A model generated the notes under the pieces. That model was not told the origin of the DNA. It was given only the letters and a program-made list of their open reading frames with translations, and made no database searches. A stretch of 64,000 nt of DNA from Amphiura filiformis (taxonomy: Eukaryota > Echinodermata > Ophiuroidea > Amphilepidida > Amphiuridae), in the NCBI RefSeq assembly GCF_039555335.1, contig NC_092647.1:14370094-14434093 (forward strand). The letters run 5' to 3'. Positions 53,290 through 64,000 of the stretch are shown one piece after another. Made by a program: the position numbers and the translations under genes. The first letter of the stretch is position 1; each line of letters starts with the position of its first letter.

Positions 53290-55960
53290 ACACCTGTTGT
53301 GTTATTGGTCATAATGCATAATTGCCATAATTTATATTCTTTCTATTCATTTCAGGGTTTCAGGGGTTTATTTGGTTTTATTCCATCGCTAACTATGCTT
53401 ACATGCTCAAATGAAACAGTGAATAATGAAGCGCAACTGTGGGCTGTACATACTTATACTAAAGCTTTCATCCTATCCGAACGCGATCTCTGTAGATTGG
53501 ATTAAGATAGGACTTATATAGATAACATCCAAAGTTACAATCCTAGTAGTAAAGATTATGACAACAATACCATGAATACGCACGACACAAACTTCACCCG
53601 ACACTTGTTCTGCATGCGTGAATTCGTCGGCATTGGATCATTCTCATCAAAAGCCTATCATATACCTGTATTCTGTTAAAGTTCCACGAATCTTTTATAC
53701 TCGCAAGCTTGTCCACAAACCATTTTTGTTTTCAACAGGAAGCTACAGGAGTAGCCACAGGAGTAGCCATGGGTTTAGGTTGTTGCTTTTCTTAACATGT
53801 TATATGCTAAAACATTAAAGCAATACCGTCGGAGGAGATAGAAGCAGATGTTCGGAAGAAAAATGTGTCGTCTTTCTCACTTTTTAACATAATTGATAGA
53901 TTATTTTCATTTGACTATGATAAATCACGATTTTTGTGAAATAGTTCAACCGCCTCGTATACATTGTAGCTCATTGTATTGCAAATCGATGGTTTCCGAA
54001 TTTCCGAATTTGTCCCCAGGTACAGTTTTTACATTTTTTAGTACACTTTCCGGTTGCAACAACTCAACTATTCTTTTGCAAAGCATCTACACGTTAAATA
54101 GAGGTCGTCAGCATTTTAACGCAGTCAAATTAAGAAAACAAAAGCTTAACCCACCACTAATTGCAACAGAATCTATTTAAACACTATTCATTTCAGAAAC
54201 ATGACGAACATTACACAAAAGCCCCCGATAGTCCAAATTTTGCTTACTTTGCATAAATCCAAAATGGCCGCTTATGCAGGGGTGAAATTGTAAAGTTCAT
54301 CAGCTCTGGTTAATTAAAATATTCAATATGGTTTTTAACACGATTTGGGCAACTTTGGGCACTGTTCCACTACTTGGATTTTCGGGGTCTATTGATATGT
54401 TGTGTGAGCTTTTGGGAGATGGATGCATGAAAAATGGATTCTGATTTAGTGGTGGGTCATTTCATTATTTGACTGGGCTATTTCGTCATTTAGCATGATT
54501 AGACGGTGGACATGTGACGTCACATCTATCAGCTCTCTCACTGGACACCCAAAAACTATTAGAAGGTGATTGTTTTATTCTTCATATCTCTCTTAATAAT
54601 TTCTTGTGACTTTTGCATCCATTTGTTCTTGTGTATGTATTTGTTATTGTGTTTTATTGTTTCTCTCTCTTCCCCTCTCACACTCTCTCTCATCCTCCCC
54701 TCTTCCTTTATTTTTTCATCTCCTGTTTCAAGCTACCTCTTTGGTGATATTTTGTAACAATTCATTTAAAATGTAATTAATTAAGGAAATAATGGCATCA
54801 ATTGTATCATTACCTCCAATTTGCAAAGAAGATAAACGGTTATAATCTTTACAACGATTCACTTAAATTACAATTAAAATTGTGGCGTCAATTTGATCAT
54901 TATAGCTCCAGTTCCTAAAAAGAAGAAGGCGATATAATTTATAAATCACATTATTAGAATACAAAATCTCAGCGTTAACCACCACCTTCACCAAAGCTCA
55001 TAATATCATTAAAAATTAAATAGCCAATCTCTAGATAGAGATCAGTAAATGACTTGAAGCAGTCGCCATTCGTCAACATGTGCCTATAACATTCAACATG
55101 TCTCTCTTTCATCTGTCCTAATTGATGGGGTGTAACTGATAAATTAGTCAGATAAGGATGATGCTGAGATTTTCACCTTTTGCTTTTGTGTACTAATAAT
55201 AAAATCCATAGTGCTTAGCAAAAACCAATTAAAGGGAGTAATCAAGCTTTGCGTTAACCTTAATGTGCGGATGAAAAATTTCCACAACAGGTGAAATATA
55301 ATTAAATGTAAAATAATTTTTCATGACAATTTTTGAAATATACATGAAGAAGTACATGAAAAGTACATTTACATGAGCATAAACAAAGAGCATAACCATA
55401 TCTAGATTGACACGGTGGCCTTTGTGATGACATTCGTTATTTTAGGGAAAAGGTAATAATTTTGAGACTTCAACAGCAGTTATATATTTGCCCTGCCAAA
55501 ACGTTTGTAGATAAGATCATATTATTATATCTTCTTCAGCATTGTTCTATTCTGTACCACAATTCCTATTATTTTGTCCTTATTGTCTGAAACTGATAGT
55601 ATATCTCACAGTTAATCCCCAACTTTACGCCCCTTTGCTTCAGTAAAGTTTACTATTAAGGGTACATGAAAAAAAATGCAGTTGTTTACCGGGCAAAACA
55701 TTAACCGTGGGTATTTTGTACTTTTATTGATGTTTACTCTATTTATTTAGGTAAACGGACTGTGACGAAACACATGTGCTTCTTTTCTATATATATGAGA
55801 TTATTCCGGATCAAAGCTGTTCTTTAAAACACCTGCAACCTCATAGGTCTAAGTATTAAATATAAATTATGGTAACAAATTGTTAAACACAGTGTGGAAC
55901 AAAGGAAATCGAAAACGAACATTTGGAAGGCAAACAAAAACGGAAAAAGTATAAGGGAAA
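53290..55960. other. 2.7 kb intergenic, no gene recognised
   Basis: A frame at 53299-53505 follows a pyrimidine tract with CATTTCAG (53355), an acceptor-like site, but its product is unknown. 54130-54462 has weak inverted ends (ACCCACCACTAA / TTAGTGGTGGGT) and may be a MITE. The remainder is AT-rich with no repeat I can name. Confidence 0.4.
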
Positions 55961-55966
55961 ACAAAA

Positions 55967-56056
55967 AGGAAAGGAAAGGGAAGGGAATCAGGAAAGAAGC
56001 GCACCAAAACTAGGAAAGGAAAGGGAAGGGAATCAGGAAAGAAGCGCACCAAAACT
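55967..56056. repeat. exact 45-bp tandem duplication
   Basis: AGGAAAGGAAAGGGAAGGGA...GCGCACCAAAACT occurs twice in tandem without difference, so it is recent. Confidence 0.95.
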
Positions 56057-56379
56057 ACCCATTGCAGTGTAAACTTCTGTGTTTCCCGTTTTACACCATT
56101 GGCCAAACTTAGTGTGAACTCTTCCTTTCCTTATCTTCCTTCTTTTTTGGAAGCAAGAAGACTTTAATGCTTAATTCGAGTGATGTCCTCGAACTGCAAT
56201 GGCTTTCCACAACTTTCTGTCCTCCATTGCTGTCCTGAAGTCCGACTGCTACCTACAGTCCAGTGTCATCTTTTAGAATGCCCATGTATAGGTTAGAGTA
56301 GTTTTTCCAGGTTCCCGCCTCCCGTGTTTGGGTATCCAATGAACCATTTTTAATCATGTTGATGCGGGCTCTTCACCTA

Positions 56380-56720
56380 TGGAACAATGGTCAGCAAACC
56401 GGATTCTTCTTTCCCTGATCTTATGGCTTAGGCTTATTTTTGGATCTCCATATTGGTCTGCATATATTTGTCATAATTATGTTCCTTCCAGTGAACATTC
56501 AGAACAGTTCAAGCATGCGGGTATAACCCATCCACCCCTTCGCAATTTTAGGGGTGATGGTCCACGATTCACATCCACAAAACAGCACCAAAGATTCGAA
56601 GTTCGAAACTTTTGGTAAGAGTTGACTGCCATATTTTCTGCTATCATCGACCTCCTCTAGTACTACACCCTCACTTGTTGTGATGCTTTCTCAAGGACCC
56701 AAAAATGCCCAATCCGTTCT
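56380..56720 (-). pseudogene. possible LINE/RTE-like relic
   Basis: The minus strand near 56490-56640 reads SNFESLVLFCGCESWTITP; G-C-E-S/T-W-T is a phrase common after the reverse transcriptase in RTE- and BovB-like elements. Flanking frames are broken and nothing else is recognisable. Confidence 0.35.
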
Positions 56721-56729
56721 TTCACAAAG

Positions 56730-57775
56730 TTGCAGATAGCCGGCCACTAGACACGCTAGATTATATTAGGGCCTAAGTGAAATAGTCTAGAGATATTTTA
56801 GGATTTCAAGTCAAGTAGAACAAAGATCATGAAACGAAAAAAAAGCTTGGTCTCCAGACTTGTCAGAGTTCAGTAAAAATGTTATGTCAGAAAAAGTAAC
56901 ATCGTATTTATTGACAGCAATGATAATTCCTTGCGTATACACAGCCAAGACCAAACGCTACCGCTGTCTTCAAAAGTTAAAAGCAGAGACAGACATTGAA
57001 GGCAATGGAATGCCAAAGAACCCCATTAAATACCATGTGTATTTAGATCACAACTATTTTTATTTCAATTCTTTTCAAGCATAGTCACGCTGTATCATCG
57101 TCAGCCGGCAACACCAAAAGCCACTTCTAGTTTTGAGAGTTAACAAAAACTTGTAAAATATTGTATAGATTGTCGGTAGCCGACCCGACCGAACCACAAC
57201 CACGGAAATGTTTTGTAAGTATTAGTTCAGATCTACGCAATAGGTATATCTCGGGCATTGACATTGAGGCGAAAAAGCCAATATGGTGCGCTTGAATACC
57301 TGAGATGATTGCGTGTTTGAAATGAAGCATTTCTTACGCGAAATTGAACCTTTTATGAACTGTAATTATCTTTTTTTGTATTATATTTATCAAGAGTAAA
57401 AACATGATGTTTAATAATCAAAGTAAAACCCTATCGAAACACCTTATTTACAACAAAAACGATAAACGGTAAATGGCGATTTGTCTGAAAGACTTGGTTC
57501 CCTTGATCGCGTGGTGTAAAAATCAAATACTTGTATTCCTTTGACCATGGCGATATCAGTAAGATCCTTATATAAAATGCGCACGATAGGTTTTTTTTAT
57601 ATATACGACAAAAGTATTGGACTATTGTCTTTTGCAGATATATATAAACTGATATCAATTGATCAGGATGACTTCATAATGATAATTGATATATAATCGA
57701 ACTTGGTTCCTCGTATAACATGTATAACAAGATCGATAACTTAGCAAAGTTGGAAACGTTCACACTCCTTATAGT
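56730..57775. other. intergenic, nothing recognised
   Basis: AT-rich single-copy-looking DNA. No coding family, RNA gene or repeat was seen on either strand. Confidence 0.4.
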
Positions 57776-57781
57776 ACCTAC

Positions 57782-58030
57782 ACTCTCAGAACATTGGTTA
57801 AAAATTTTAACCAACTTGGTTAAAATTTTAACCAACCATGTATTTACAGGTGAACAGCCCAACAGTTGGTTATATTGTTAACCAACCTGGGTTGAGTAAC
57901 AATATAACCACAGGTTGGTTAAAAACATTGACCAACTACTGGTTAACATTACGGTAACCAACCAGTTGGGCAAAGCATGTTGGGCAAAATATAACCAATA
58001 GTTGGTTAAACACTATGAATGGGAAGTTCA
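57782..58030. repeat. array of TTGGTTAA / TTAACCAA words
   Basis: At least ten TTGGTTA or TAACCAA words in both orientations within 250 bp, several paired as AACCAACTTGGTTA. Also GTTGGGCAAA words, which recur at 58430-58515. Confidence 0.75.
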
Positions 58031-58054
58031 TTTCATTGTTCATATTTTAACCAA

Positions 58055-58354
58055 TTGGAGACATTTGAAGGCAGGAAATTATATTATAAACATTTTATCG
58101 GGTATAACACTTAGTTTAAGTGTGTGCGAGGCCAGAGTGTGAGCAAGAAACGATGCTTTATCGACTACAGCTACCACCACAACCGGTAAGCTTAAGCTTA
58201 AGCTTTACCGGTTGTGGTGGTAGTTGTCGTCGATAAAGCATCGTAAGTCTTGCTCACAGTCTCGGCCTCGCACACACTTAAACTAAGTGTTATTCCCGAT
58301 GAAATGATAGGCCTATACATTATAATATAATTTCATACCTTCAAATGTCTCCAA
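58055..58354. repeat. 300-bp near-perfect palindrome
   Basis: The arms meet at AAGCTTAAGCTTAAGCTT (58188-58205) with virtually no loop. The outer ends are TTGGAGACATTTGAAGG and its inverse. Arms differ by a few substitutions and by an extra block of about 13 bp with TAGGCCTA in the right arm. It could extrude as a cruciform. Confidence 0.9.
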
Positions 58355-58570
58355 CAGATCTTGAAGACCCCGATCCACCGCTTTGCAGCAAGCCACTCAT
58401 ATCGGCCATCTTGTTTTCTGAAATGCATTTTTGCCCAACACAATGACCAATCACAGTTCGCAAAGGAACACCATGTGACCATGGTTGGGCAAAACCATAC
58501 TTTGCCCAACTTTATTGGCGGGAAAAGGATGTTTTTTTACCAAGGTAACATGAATTGTACCTTACATTTT

Positions 58571-58669
58571 GAATTATACCCTAAAATTATATCTTTTACC
58601 TTAAAATTGTGAATCTGATCCTATAATTATGAATTTTACCCTAAAATTATGAATTTTACCTCAGATTAT
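58571..58669. repeat. 20-bp tandem repeat, five units
   Basis: Unit GAATTTTACCCTAAAATTAT with variants, exact 20-bp period. Confidence 0.9.
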
Positions 58670-58674
58670 GGGGA

Positions 58675-59575
58675 GGGGGCTCTAGGGTACTTGGGCCCCC
58701 TCACCAATATTATTACTCGCCCCGGGTTACTCGCAACCTCACGGGTACATCCATGGTGCATCATCATGATCATGGCTACCGCGGCATCCACATGATCCGG
58801 CAGACTTCGATACCATGCACCATGTGCACACACGGATAAGTCATGACGATATAAAGGCGAGGCAAACATTAAAATTACTTCGCTTTTTCAAATTAGAAAG
58901 CTCTCTTTGAAGAATATGACGCAAATGTTAAAGCCCATGATCATTGCCATTACTTTGTTTTGTTAGTAAAGTAAAATGTTCTTTTTTGATAACATTTGAT
59001 TTTTATATTCAAAAATACTAATTCTCTCACTGCATGTAGTGGCCAAATAAACCAAGTCAATAACTTTATTTCAACTGCTCGTCACAGAGGCACTACACAA
59101 AGGCACAACGTAAAGATACTGGAATTTCTTGGTTGCAAAAACTAGGAAATTAAGATTTTGAATGTTTACACGCTTTTGCAGTATACGTACAGGCCAGAAC
59201 AAATTAGTTTCTTGAATCAAATTGAATTTGACCTGCAAGGTTAAATATTAAGTTCATGCTGAAAAATATTTCGCGTCGCATTTTAATATTCCATGACGCA
59301 CACCGACACCGCCTGGCTAATAATTATTTGGTGCAGAAGGGACACTAAAATGAATACACGGGATCGATACACGTGAATTGCTATGCACGATTTTGATATC
59401 AGACGAAAATCTTCTGATACCGGGTTAGAAAATGATGAATATCTCCCGTCATGATTTTTTTCTCAAGAAACCAGATTTGGTCTCATAAACTTGGAAATAC
59501 GTGTTGAACAGATATGATAGTCGCTAGAATGCGCTTTGAAAATTGGCCGTGCGCTTTGAACTCAAAATTTGACCA
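58675..59575. other. intergenic, nothing recognised
   Basis: No coding family or named repeat identified. Confidence 0.4.
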
Positions 59576-59579
59576 TTTT

Positions 59580-59606
59580 ATATTGCGTTGGTCCTGTTAT
59601 GGACTA
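59580..59606. mobile_element. solitary end of the 4.68-kb transposon family
   Basis: ATATTGCGTTGGTCCTG then TTATGGACTA matches the right terminus at 34746-34771 with one inserted base. No partner end is in the window; the rest of this copy is lost or diverged. Confidence 0.6.
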
Positions 59607-59609
59607 CAG

Positions 59610-60300
59610 CGTGCAGCGTGTAGTACAGCTGCACTCACTGTAGGCAGTATAAAAGTCGATGACCATTGACCTCAATGGGGTATACAAGCTTAATCACGCA
59701 CAACCAAGATCGATTACCCGGCTATTGTGAGTAGCCTTAGTTATGTCCCTCGACTAATTATTAGTTTAAAAGAGCTTTAAAGGTTTGAACCAAATGGCTA
59801 ATCGTGGTTGTGGATTTAACCTACCATGGCGATTCCTGCCATGAAGATATAGGGTCGAAGACACTGTGTGACGCGACTGAAGACTGGTATCTTTCTCCGT
59901 TTAGCTCCGTCATCAGCATATTCATTGCTTGTATCATGTACACAGAATTTCCATCATCTGTTTATTCCAAGTTTGCGTGATCCAAAACCTAACCTGAGAT
60001 GGTCGACATTTCTCTTGTCATACTTGCTAGGTCAAAGGTCAGGTTAACCTAGGAATATCTTTCAGAAGAACTGAAACCCAACTCCCGGAGGAGAAATCAT
60101 CAGCAATCGGAATGAACAACTCTTGGATGACCTTTTGACCTCTTGTAGGTGCACGTTGCAACATTAGTCATGATGCGAAGTAGGACAGTGATTATGTCAA
60201 AACATAATTGATCAGATAAATGCACGACTTGAAGACATCAAAGGGATTGTTTCATATGTTTTCTAAATACCCGTTTCAAACGGTTATATTACAGGTCTAT
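59610..60300. other. intergenic, nothing recognised
   Basis: GC-balanced sequence without a recognisable gene. Confidence 0.4.
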
Positions 60301-60541
60301 AGGCCGAAGGGTCATTAGTCCGAAACCCTAATTACTTAGTTATAAACACTTATCCTTTCCCTAACCCTAAACATCACCCTAACCTATATCCTGAGCTCTT
60401 GCTAATGCTAACCCTATAACATACCCCAGTCCTATCCTAATCATATCCATTGACTCTAATATCATATCGCTAACCTTAATCGCAATGCCTTAAACCCTAA
60501 CTTAACCCTTTTTGGACATAACCATTCGGACTAGTAATAGA
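60301..60541. repeat. CCTAA-rich telomere-like block between inverted ends
   Basis: GTCATTAGTCCGAA at the left and TTCGGACTAGTAAT at the right enclose degenerate CCCTAA words (CCCTAACCCTAA, ATCACCCTAACC, AAACCCTAACTTAACCC). It is an interspersed repeat with interstitial telomere-like units, not a chromosome end. Confidence 0.65.
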
Positions 60542-60720
60542 TTGTTCCCGTTTGTGAGAAAGCGTTTGATATCATAATTACTGATTTCAACGCGATGAAC
60601 TAGAGAACATGCTTAAAGCCATTTAACCTAGAAATATTTGCCCTTAATATTGTGGTAATTTTAATTGATTTAATGTCTTGATTATTTGATTCTTCTTTTT
60701 TGGTTTGAAAATCCGTAATA

Positions 60721-60969
60721 TACCGTAAAACCTCGTCTACAACATAGGGGCCTATATAGTATTTTTGGTGAAAGCTTACTTAATACGAACTAGCCGTAAA
60801 TATGCCAAAATATAATAGATTGGTCTTACAATAGTATTTGTTTGTATATGCTTGTATAGGTAATTTATTTGCTTAAACTAAATAATGTTATATATTTGTC
60901 GCTGGATGGCACCTGGATTAATTCAGCTTTCATAATGAGCATTATGCTTGTAGACGAGGTTTTACGGTA
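60721..60969. mobile_element. MITE of the TACCGTAAAA family, copy B
   Basis: TA-bounded; ends TACCGTAAAACCTCGTCTAC / GTAGACGAGGTTTTACGGTA; centre ATAGATTGGTCTTACAATA as in 5163-5385. Confidence 0.87.
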
Positions 60970-61097
60970 TAGCCTACTCCTAAAAGATCACATCAGCAAC
61001 AGTCGCAACCAATATTTCTATGAACTAAAGCAATACAAATTGCATCAAAAGGACAATATTAAAATAGTTATCTTTCACATTTCAATTCTGTTTGGAA

Positions 61098-61351
61098 CAG
61101 GCCCGTATGCAGGATTTTTTTGGGGGTGCTGATTTTGAAAAAGTGGACTTTTTCCCTCAAGGGAGGCAATTTTGTGAAAAGTGGACTTTCTTCCCCAAAT
61201 TTGGACCTTTTTTGACCAAAAAAGCGTAAAAAACCTTGATTTTTTGGCTCCCTACGCTCGCAAATTCTGAAATTTTGGGACTTTTTGTATACTTTTGCAA
61301 ATTTGAGGAGATGCGGTCGCACCCCCCCACCCCCCCCTGCGTACGGGCCTG
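61098..61351. mobile_element. hAT-type MITE, 254 bp
   Basis: TIR CAGGCCCGTATGCAGG / CCTGCGTACGGGCCTG and the perfect 8-bp target duplication GTTTGGAA (61090-61097 and 61352-61359). The inner part has GTGGACTTT words repeated. Confidence 0.9.
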
Positions 61352-61899
61352 GTTTGGAATTATTTTTCTTCTTCATGATCTGACTTATCTGAATTACACC
61401 ATGTACACTGTCATGTAGTAACATCATCAATAAACTGTATATGCATTAAAACAGTTATGGCATCTCATTGGCCTTTTTTCCAGAAACAGATGCACACCCC
61501 TAGAGGAGTTTGGATTTCCGGACTTTTCGTCCAGTCGTGACTGTTGGAAATGCAGACTTTTAAAGTGTCCAAAAGGCAAAAATTCCGGCAGAAAAATAGT
61601 TCGAAATCAGAAATCCTCACTTTGAGACTTCATTTTGGACATTTCCGTAATTTTTCCTTCGTTTTAATTGGATTTCCAATCCAAGCCTCTCGTGACATTG
61701 GCAACTGGAATTCCAGTCGTTTTCAGAAAGCAGGCTTGGAAATTCAGACATTTCTTTGATTGATAAGTAGTGCACTTATTTTCTGGAATAGCACATTTCT
61801 CCTGTCGTTCTACATGTACAAGAAAATAATTCTCCAAGAAGTTCATTGACAAACTACATAACTACAGCAACAACAACGCAGAGTTTCTTTATTTCATAT

Positions 61900-62800
61900 C
61901 GTTTTAATTTAAACATTTATAAACAGTATTTACAGTTCTCATCGTATAAAACACATAAGGCAACAATACGAAATATTGCTGTGATTTTATGGAAGATACC
62001 GTTAACAATCAGGTCGTGATTGTACCGCAAGGCCGACTTTACGCATATAAGTTTGATTGGTGAAAGACCCGATGACGAGGCTACATAAATACCAAATACT
62101 AATAATGCTGGACAATATACAGAGAGCAAAAGAAGCAAGGTACCAGTTATTGTCACCCCTGTATCCTATAATATACAAAGTCATGTGTATCATAATTAGA
62201 ACCAATGTCTTTTAGCTTGGTAATTGTCTTTTAGCTACACAAAATCGTTCGAGACCAGGAGAATTAGCGCCGTGTTTGCCATTGATAGAACATTAAAATA
62301 CAATTTTTGACCGTGTTCCCTCCTTGGGGTTTCGATTCTCAACCGTTTTGAGGTTAAATCAGAGCTAAAGGGTACAGGTATTGGCATACGGTATTTGTCT
62401 TTGTTTAAGATAAAATTATAGGGGCGTACATAACTGGCAGTACCTTAATTCTTTTGCTCTCTTGTATAACCAATGATGGACCTGTTTTGGTCATTATGTC
62501 CGTTATTTTCAAAATACCGAAACAAACCTCTATCTTTGGTGTCCAGCTTATAGGCGAAGCCATGTGAACCATTTCATAAAGCGGCCCAAACACGTTCAAT
62601 CTTATTGATCAATATCAAAGACCCAAGATAAAAGAATGGATCTACCACTGAACACGCACAATGGCAGATTTTGTATCCACTTCTACATCTAGGGTCCCCA
62701 ATATTGATCAATATTTTGATCGTGTATGGGCCGCATAACCTCCAAGCATTCCCTTCCCACCAATCAATGTCGGCTACTATCTGGGCGAGACACAACTCGA
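61900..62800 (-). other. possible minus-strand exons, unidentified
   Basis: Minus-strand stretches with protein-like composition: 62225-62400 reads KYRMPIPVPFSSDLTSKRLR then EHGQKLYFNVLSMANTALIL. A hydrophobic stretch after an acceptor-like TTGTATATTATAG at 62170 reads WYLASFALCILSSIISIWYL. 62574-62795 is also open. Hydrophobic segments suggest a membrane protein, but frames across the putative splice sites do not join cleanly. I do not assign a family. Confidence 0.2.
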
Positions 62801-63223
62801 GGACTCCATTTTGCGTTTAAAAATTCTTCCTCACAGGCCTTTGTGGTTCATTGGTCAGTGACTTTTGGAGTTACAAATGGACACAGGTCTTGTTTCACAT
62901 GAAGCCCATTATATTCTAATGAAGTGTGGTGTCATCAAGCAAAATCAGTAAGAAGTTGGACATATTCATTTTTCAGTTTCTTATATAGGATTCTAAACAG
63001 CATTTGCAAAACTACATTTTGCAGAAAACCCCCATTAAATTTGGACAACCAGTTCAAAAGGTATGAGCAATTAAAAAGTTTCCAAAACATTAGGAAATAA
63101 ATCAATATTTTCGACTTCCGACTGATTTTGCTTGATCATATCACAAATGCTGATTTCAAAATCTCATTTCACAATGCAGAGGAGGCGATGTTCCACTGAG
63201 CCCTCGAATTGCATGATTCAACA

Positions 63224-63472
63224 TTAGGCACCACATCGAATTTGGTCCTATAGAACTATCGGTGTCCGATTAGGTACCGATGACTCTGAACATCTCTCCC
63301 TGGAGATGTAAAAATTGTATCAAGCATAATAATCAACAGTTGTAGTGTTATTGTTTTTCATTCAAATAAAAAATGAATGCACTGCACAAATATTTAAGGT
63401 ACGATAAAAAGTGTCATCGGTACCTCTTCGGGCACCGATAGCGCTATAGGACCAAAAAAGATGTTGTGCCTT
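63224..63472. mobile_element. foldback MITE, arms of about 65 bp
   Basis: TAGGCACCACATCGAATTTGGTCCTATAG... and inverted CTATAGGACCAAAAAAGATG...GTGCCTTA, with inner TCGGTACC / GGTACCGATGA words. The centre is AT-rich. Confidence 0.75.
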
Positions 63473-64000
63473 AGTCATTTTACATTACCCTATTCAAAGT
63501 AATACAACACATTTAGCCGGTATGTCATGATTGTAGGCCTACGTAATAATACTCCCCATATATATGCACCTGCCGCATATAATGAAGAAATTGATAATTT
63601 TAACGATCGGATTTATGGAAAATAGAGTCTTTGGTGCATTTTTTTGGTGATGCGGTATCTATATCTTTTTAAGTCAATTTGTGTATCCTGAATCCAAAAA
63701 TCATGACCTTCTAATTTGCATAAAAACAAAATGGCCGCCAACATCATAAAATTATGATAAAATCTCGCTAATTATATTCTGGACAGTTTAAAAGATTAAA
63801 TTCCAATTTCGAATTAATTCCGAATCTCCAGGCCCAAACTGATTTGTGTGCAAAGTTGTTCTATATGACAAGTAGGTCACTATCGAATTAATTTTAAGAT
63901 TCTCCAAGCACAGACCCTAGAAAGAAAGGTCTGTTGTCCAAGCGGTAGTTCGAGTCCAAGTCCATTTGAACTGATTATGATCAACAAACCAGACCAACAA
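63473..64000. other. intergenic to window end
   Basis: AT-rich; no gene recognised. A short tRNA-like phrase at 63930-63965 (TGTCCAAGCGGTAGTTCGAG) lacks a foldable cloverleaf. Confidence 0.4.

Noticed and set aside
60340-60520. Telomere
   Set aside because: CCCTAA words are degenerate, short and bounded by unique sequence and inverted ends.
63930-63965. tRNA gene or SINE head
   Set aside because: A-box- and B-box-like words are too close together and no cloverleaf can be drawn.

Overview
The window looks like nuclear DNA of a marine deuterostome invertebrate, most likely an echinoderm or hemichordate. This is inferred, not proven, from three things: single-exon rhodopsin-family GPCR genes in a tandem, lineage-specific-looking array; AT-rich intergenic DNA packed with MITEs, foldback elements, tRNA-derived SINEs, Penelope-like and Tx1/L1-like retroelement pieces; and a eukaryotic tRNA-Lys(CTT) repeat. 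No bacterial, organellar or complete viral gene is visible.

The only complete protein genes are three closely related intronless class A GPCRs on the + strand (10990-12009, 24897-25919, 40132-41154). They share a 5' flank containing a CCAAT-bearing foldback and a strictly kept 36-bp block about 70 bp before the ATG. Each is followed 170-320 bp after its stop by a dead stub of another copy (5' leader plus a few codons). More decayed copies lie at 12597-13775 (split by two nested foldback elements) and at 19240-20665 (flanks remain, coding body gone). The second and third genes sit in a recent direct duplication (about 23549-26465 and 38785-41745). Its left breakpoint falls on a CTCAC word of a pentanucleotide satellite. 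All three receptors have DKY for DRY and a D-A-x-x-L form of NPxxY. The first lacks the TM3 disulfide cysteine and the second lacks the TM4 tryptophan.

Layout: 1-655 is a minisatellite; 0.7-4.8 kb is mostly unrecognised; 4.8-10.9 kb is duplicated receptor flank carrying MITEs, a Penelope-like fossil, a SINE-like insertion and TTAA elements; 11.0-13.8 kb holds receptor 1 and pseudogenes; 13.8-19.2 kb holds LINE and MITE pieces and a 4.66-kb TA-flanked element with TTAA elements nested inside; 19.2-23.4 kb holds the ghost receptor locus and a 2.2-kb foldback; 23.5-26.5 kb holds receptor 2; 26.5-30.1 kb is a 5'-truncated Tx1/L1-like LINE; 30.1-34.8 kb is a 4.68-kb DNA transposon with a perfect 8-bp target duplication and a RecQ-like helicase exon; 35.2-38.8 kb holds three tRNA-Lys genes joined to (CTCAT)n satellites; 38.8-41.7 kb holds receptor 3; 41.8-64 kb is gene-poor with SINEs, hAT MITEs, LINE relics and palindromes.

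The genes do not form a pathway. They are one chemoreceptor-like family evolving by duplication in repeat-rich DNA. The paralogous flanks act as natural empty-site controls that date and delimit several insertions. A non-standard signal is the 8-bp palindrome TAGGCCTA, found 23 times (less than 1 expected from base composition) and concentrated inside two unrelated transposons.
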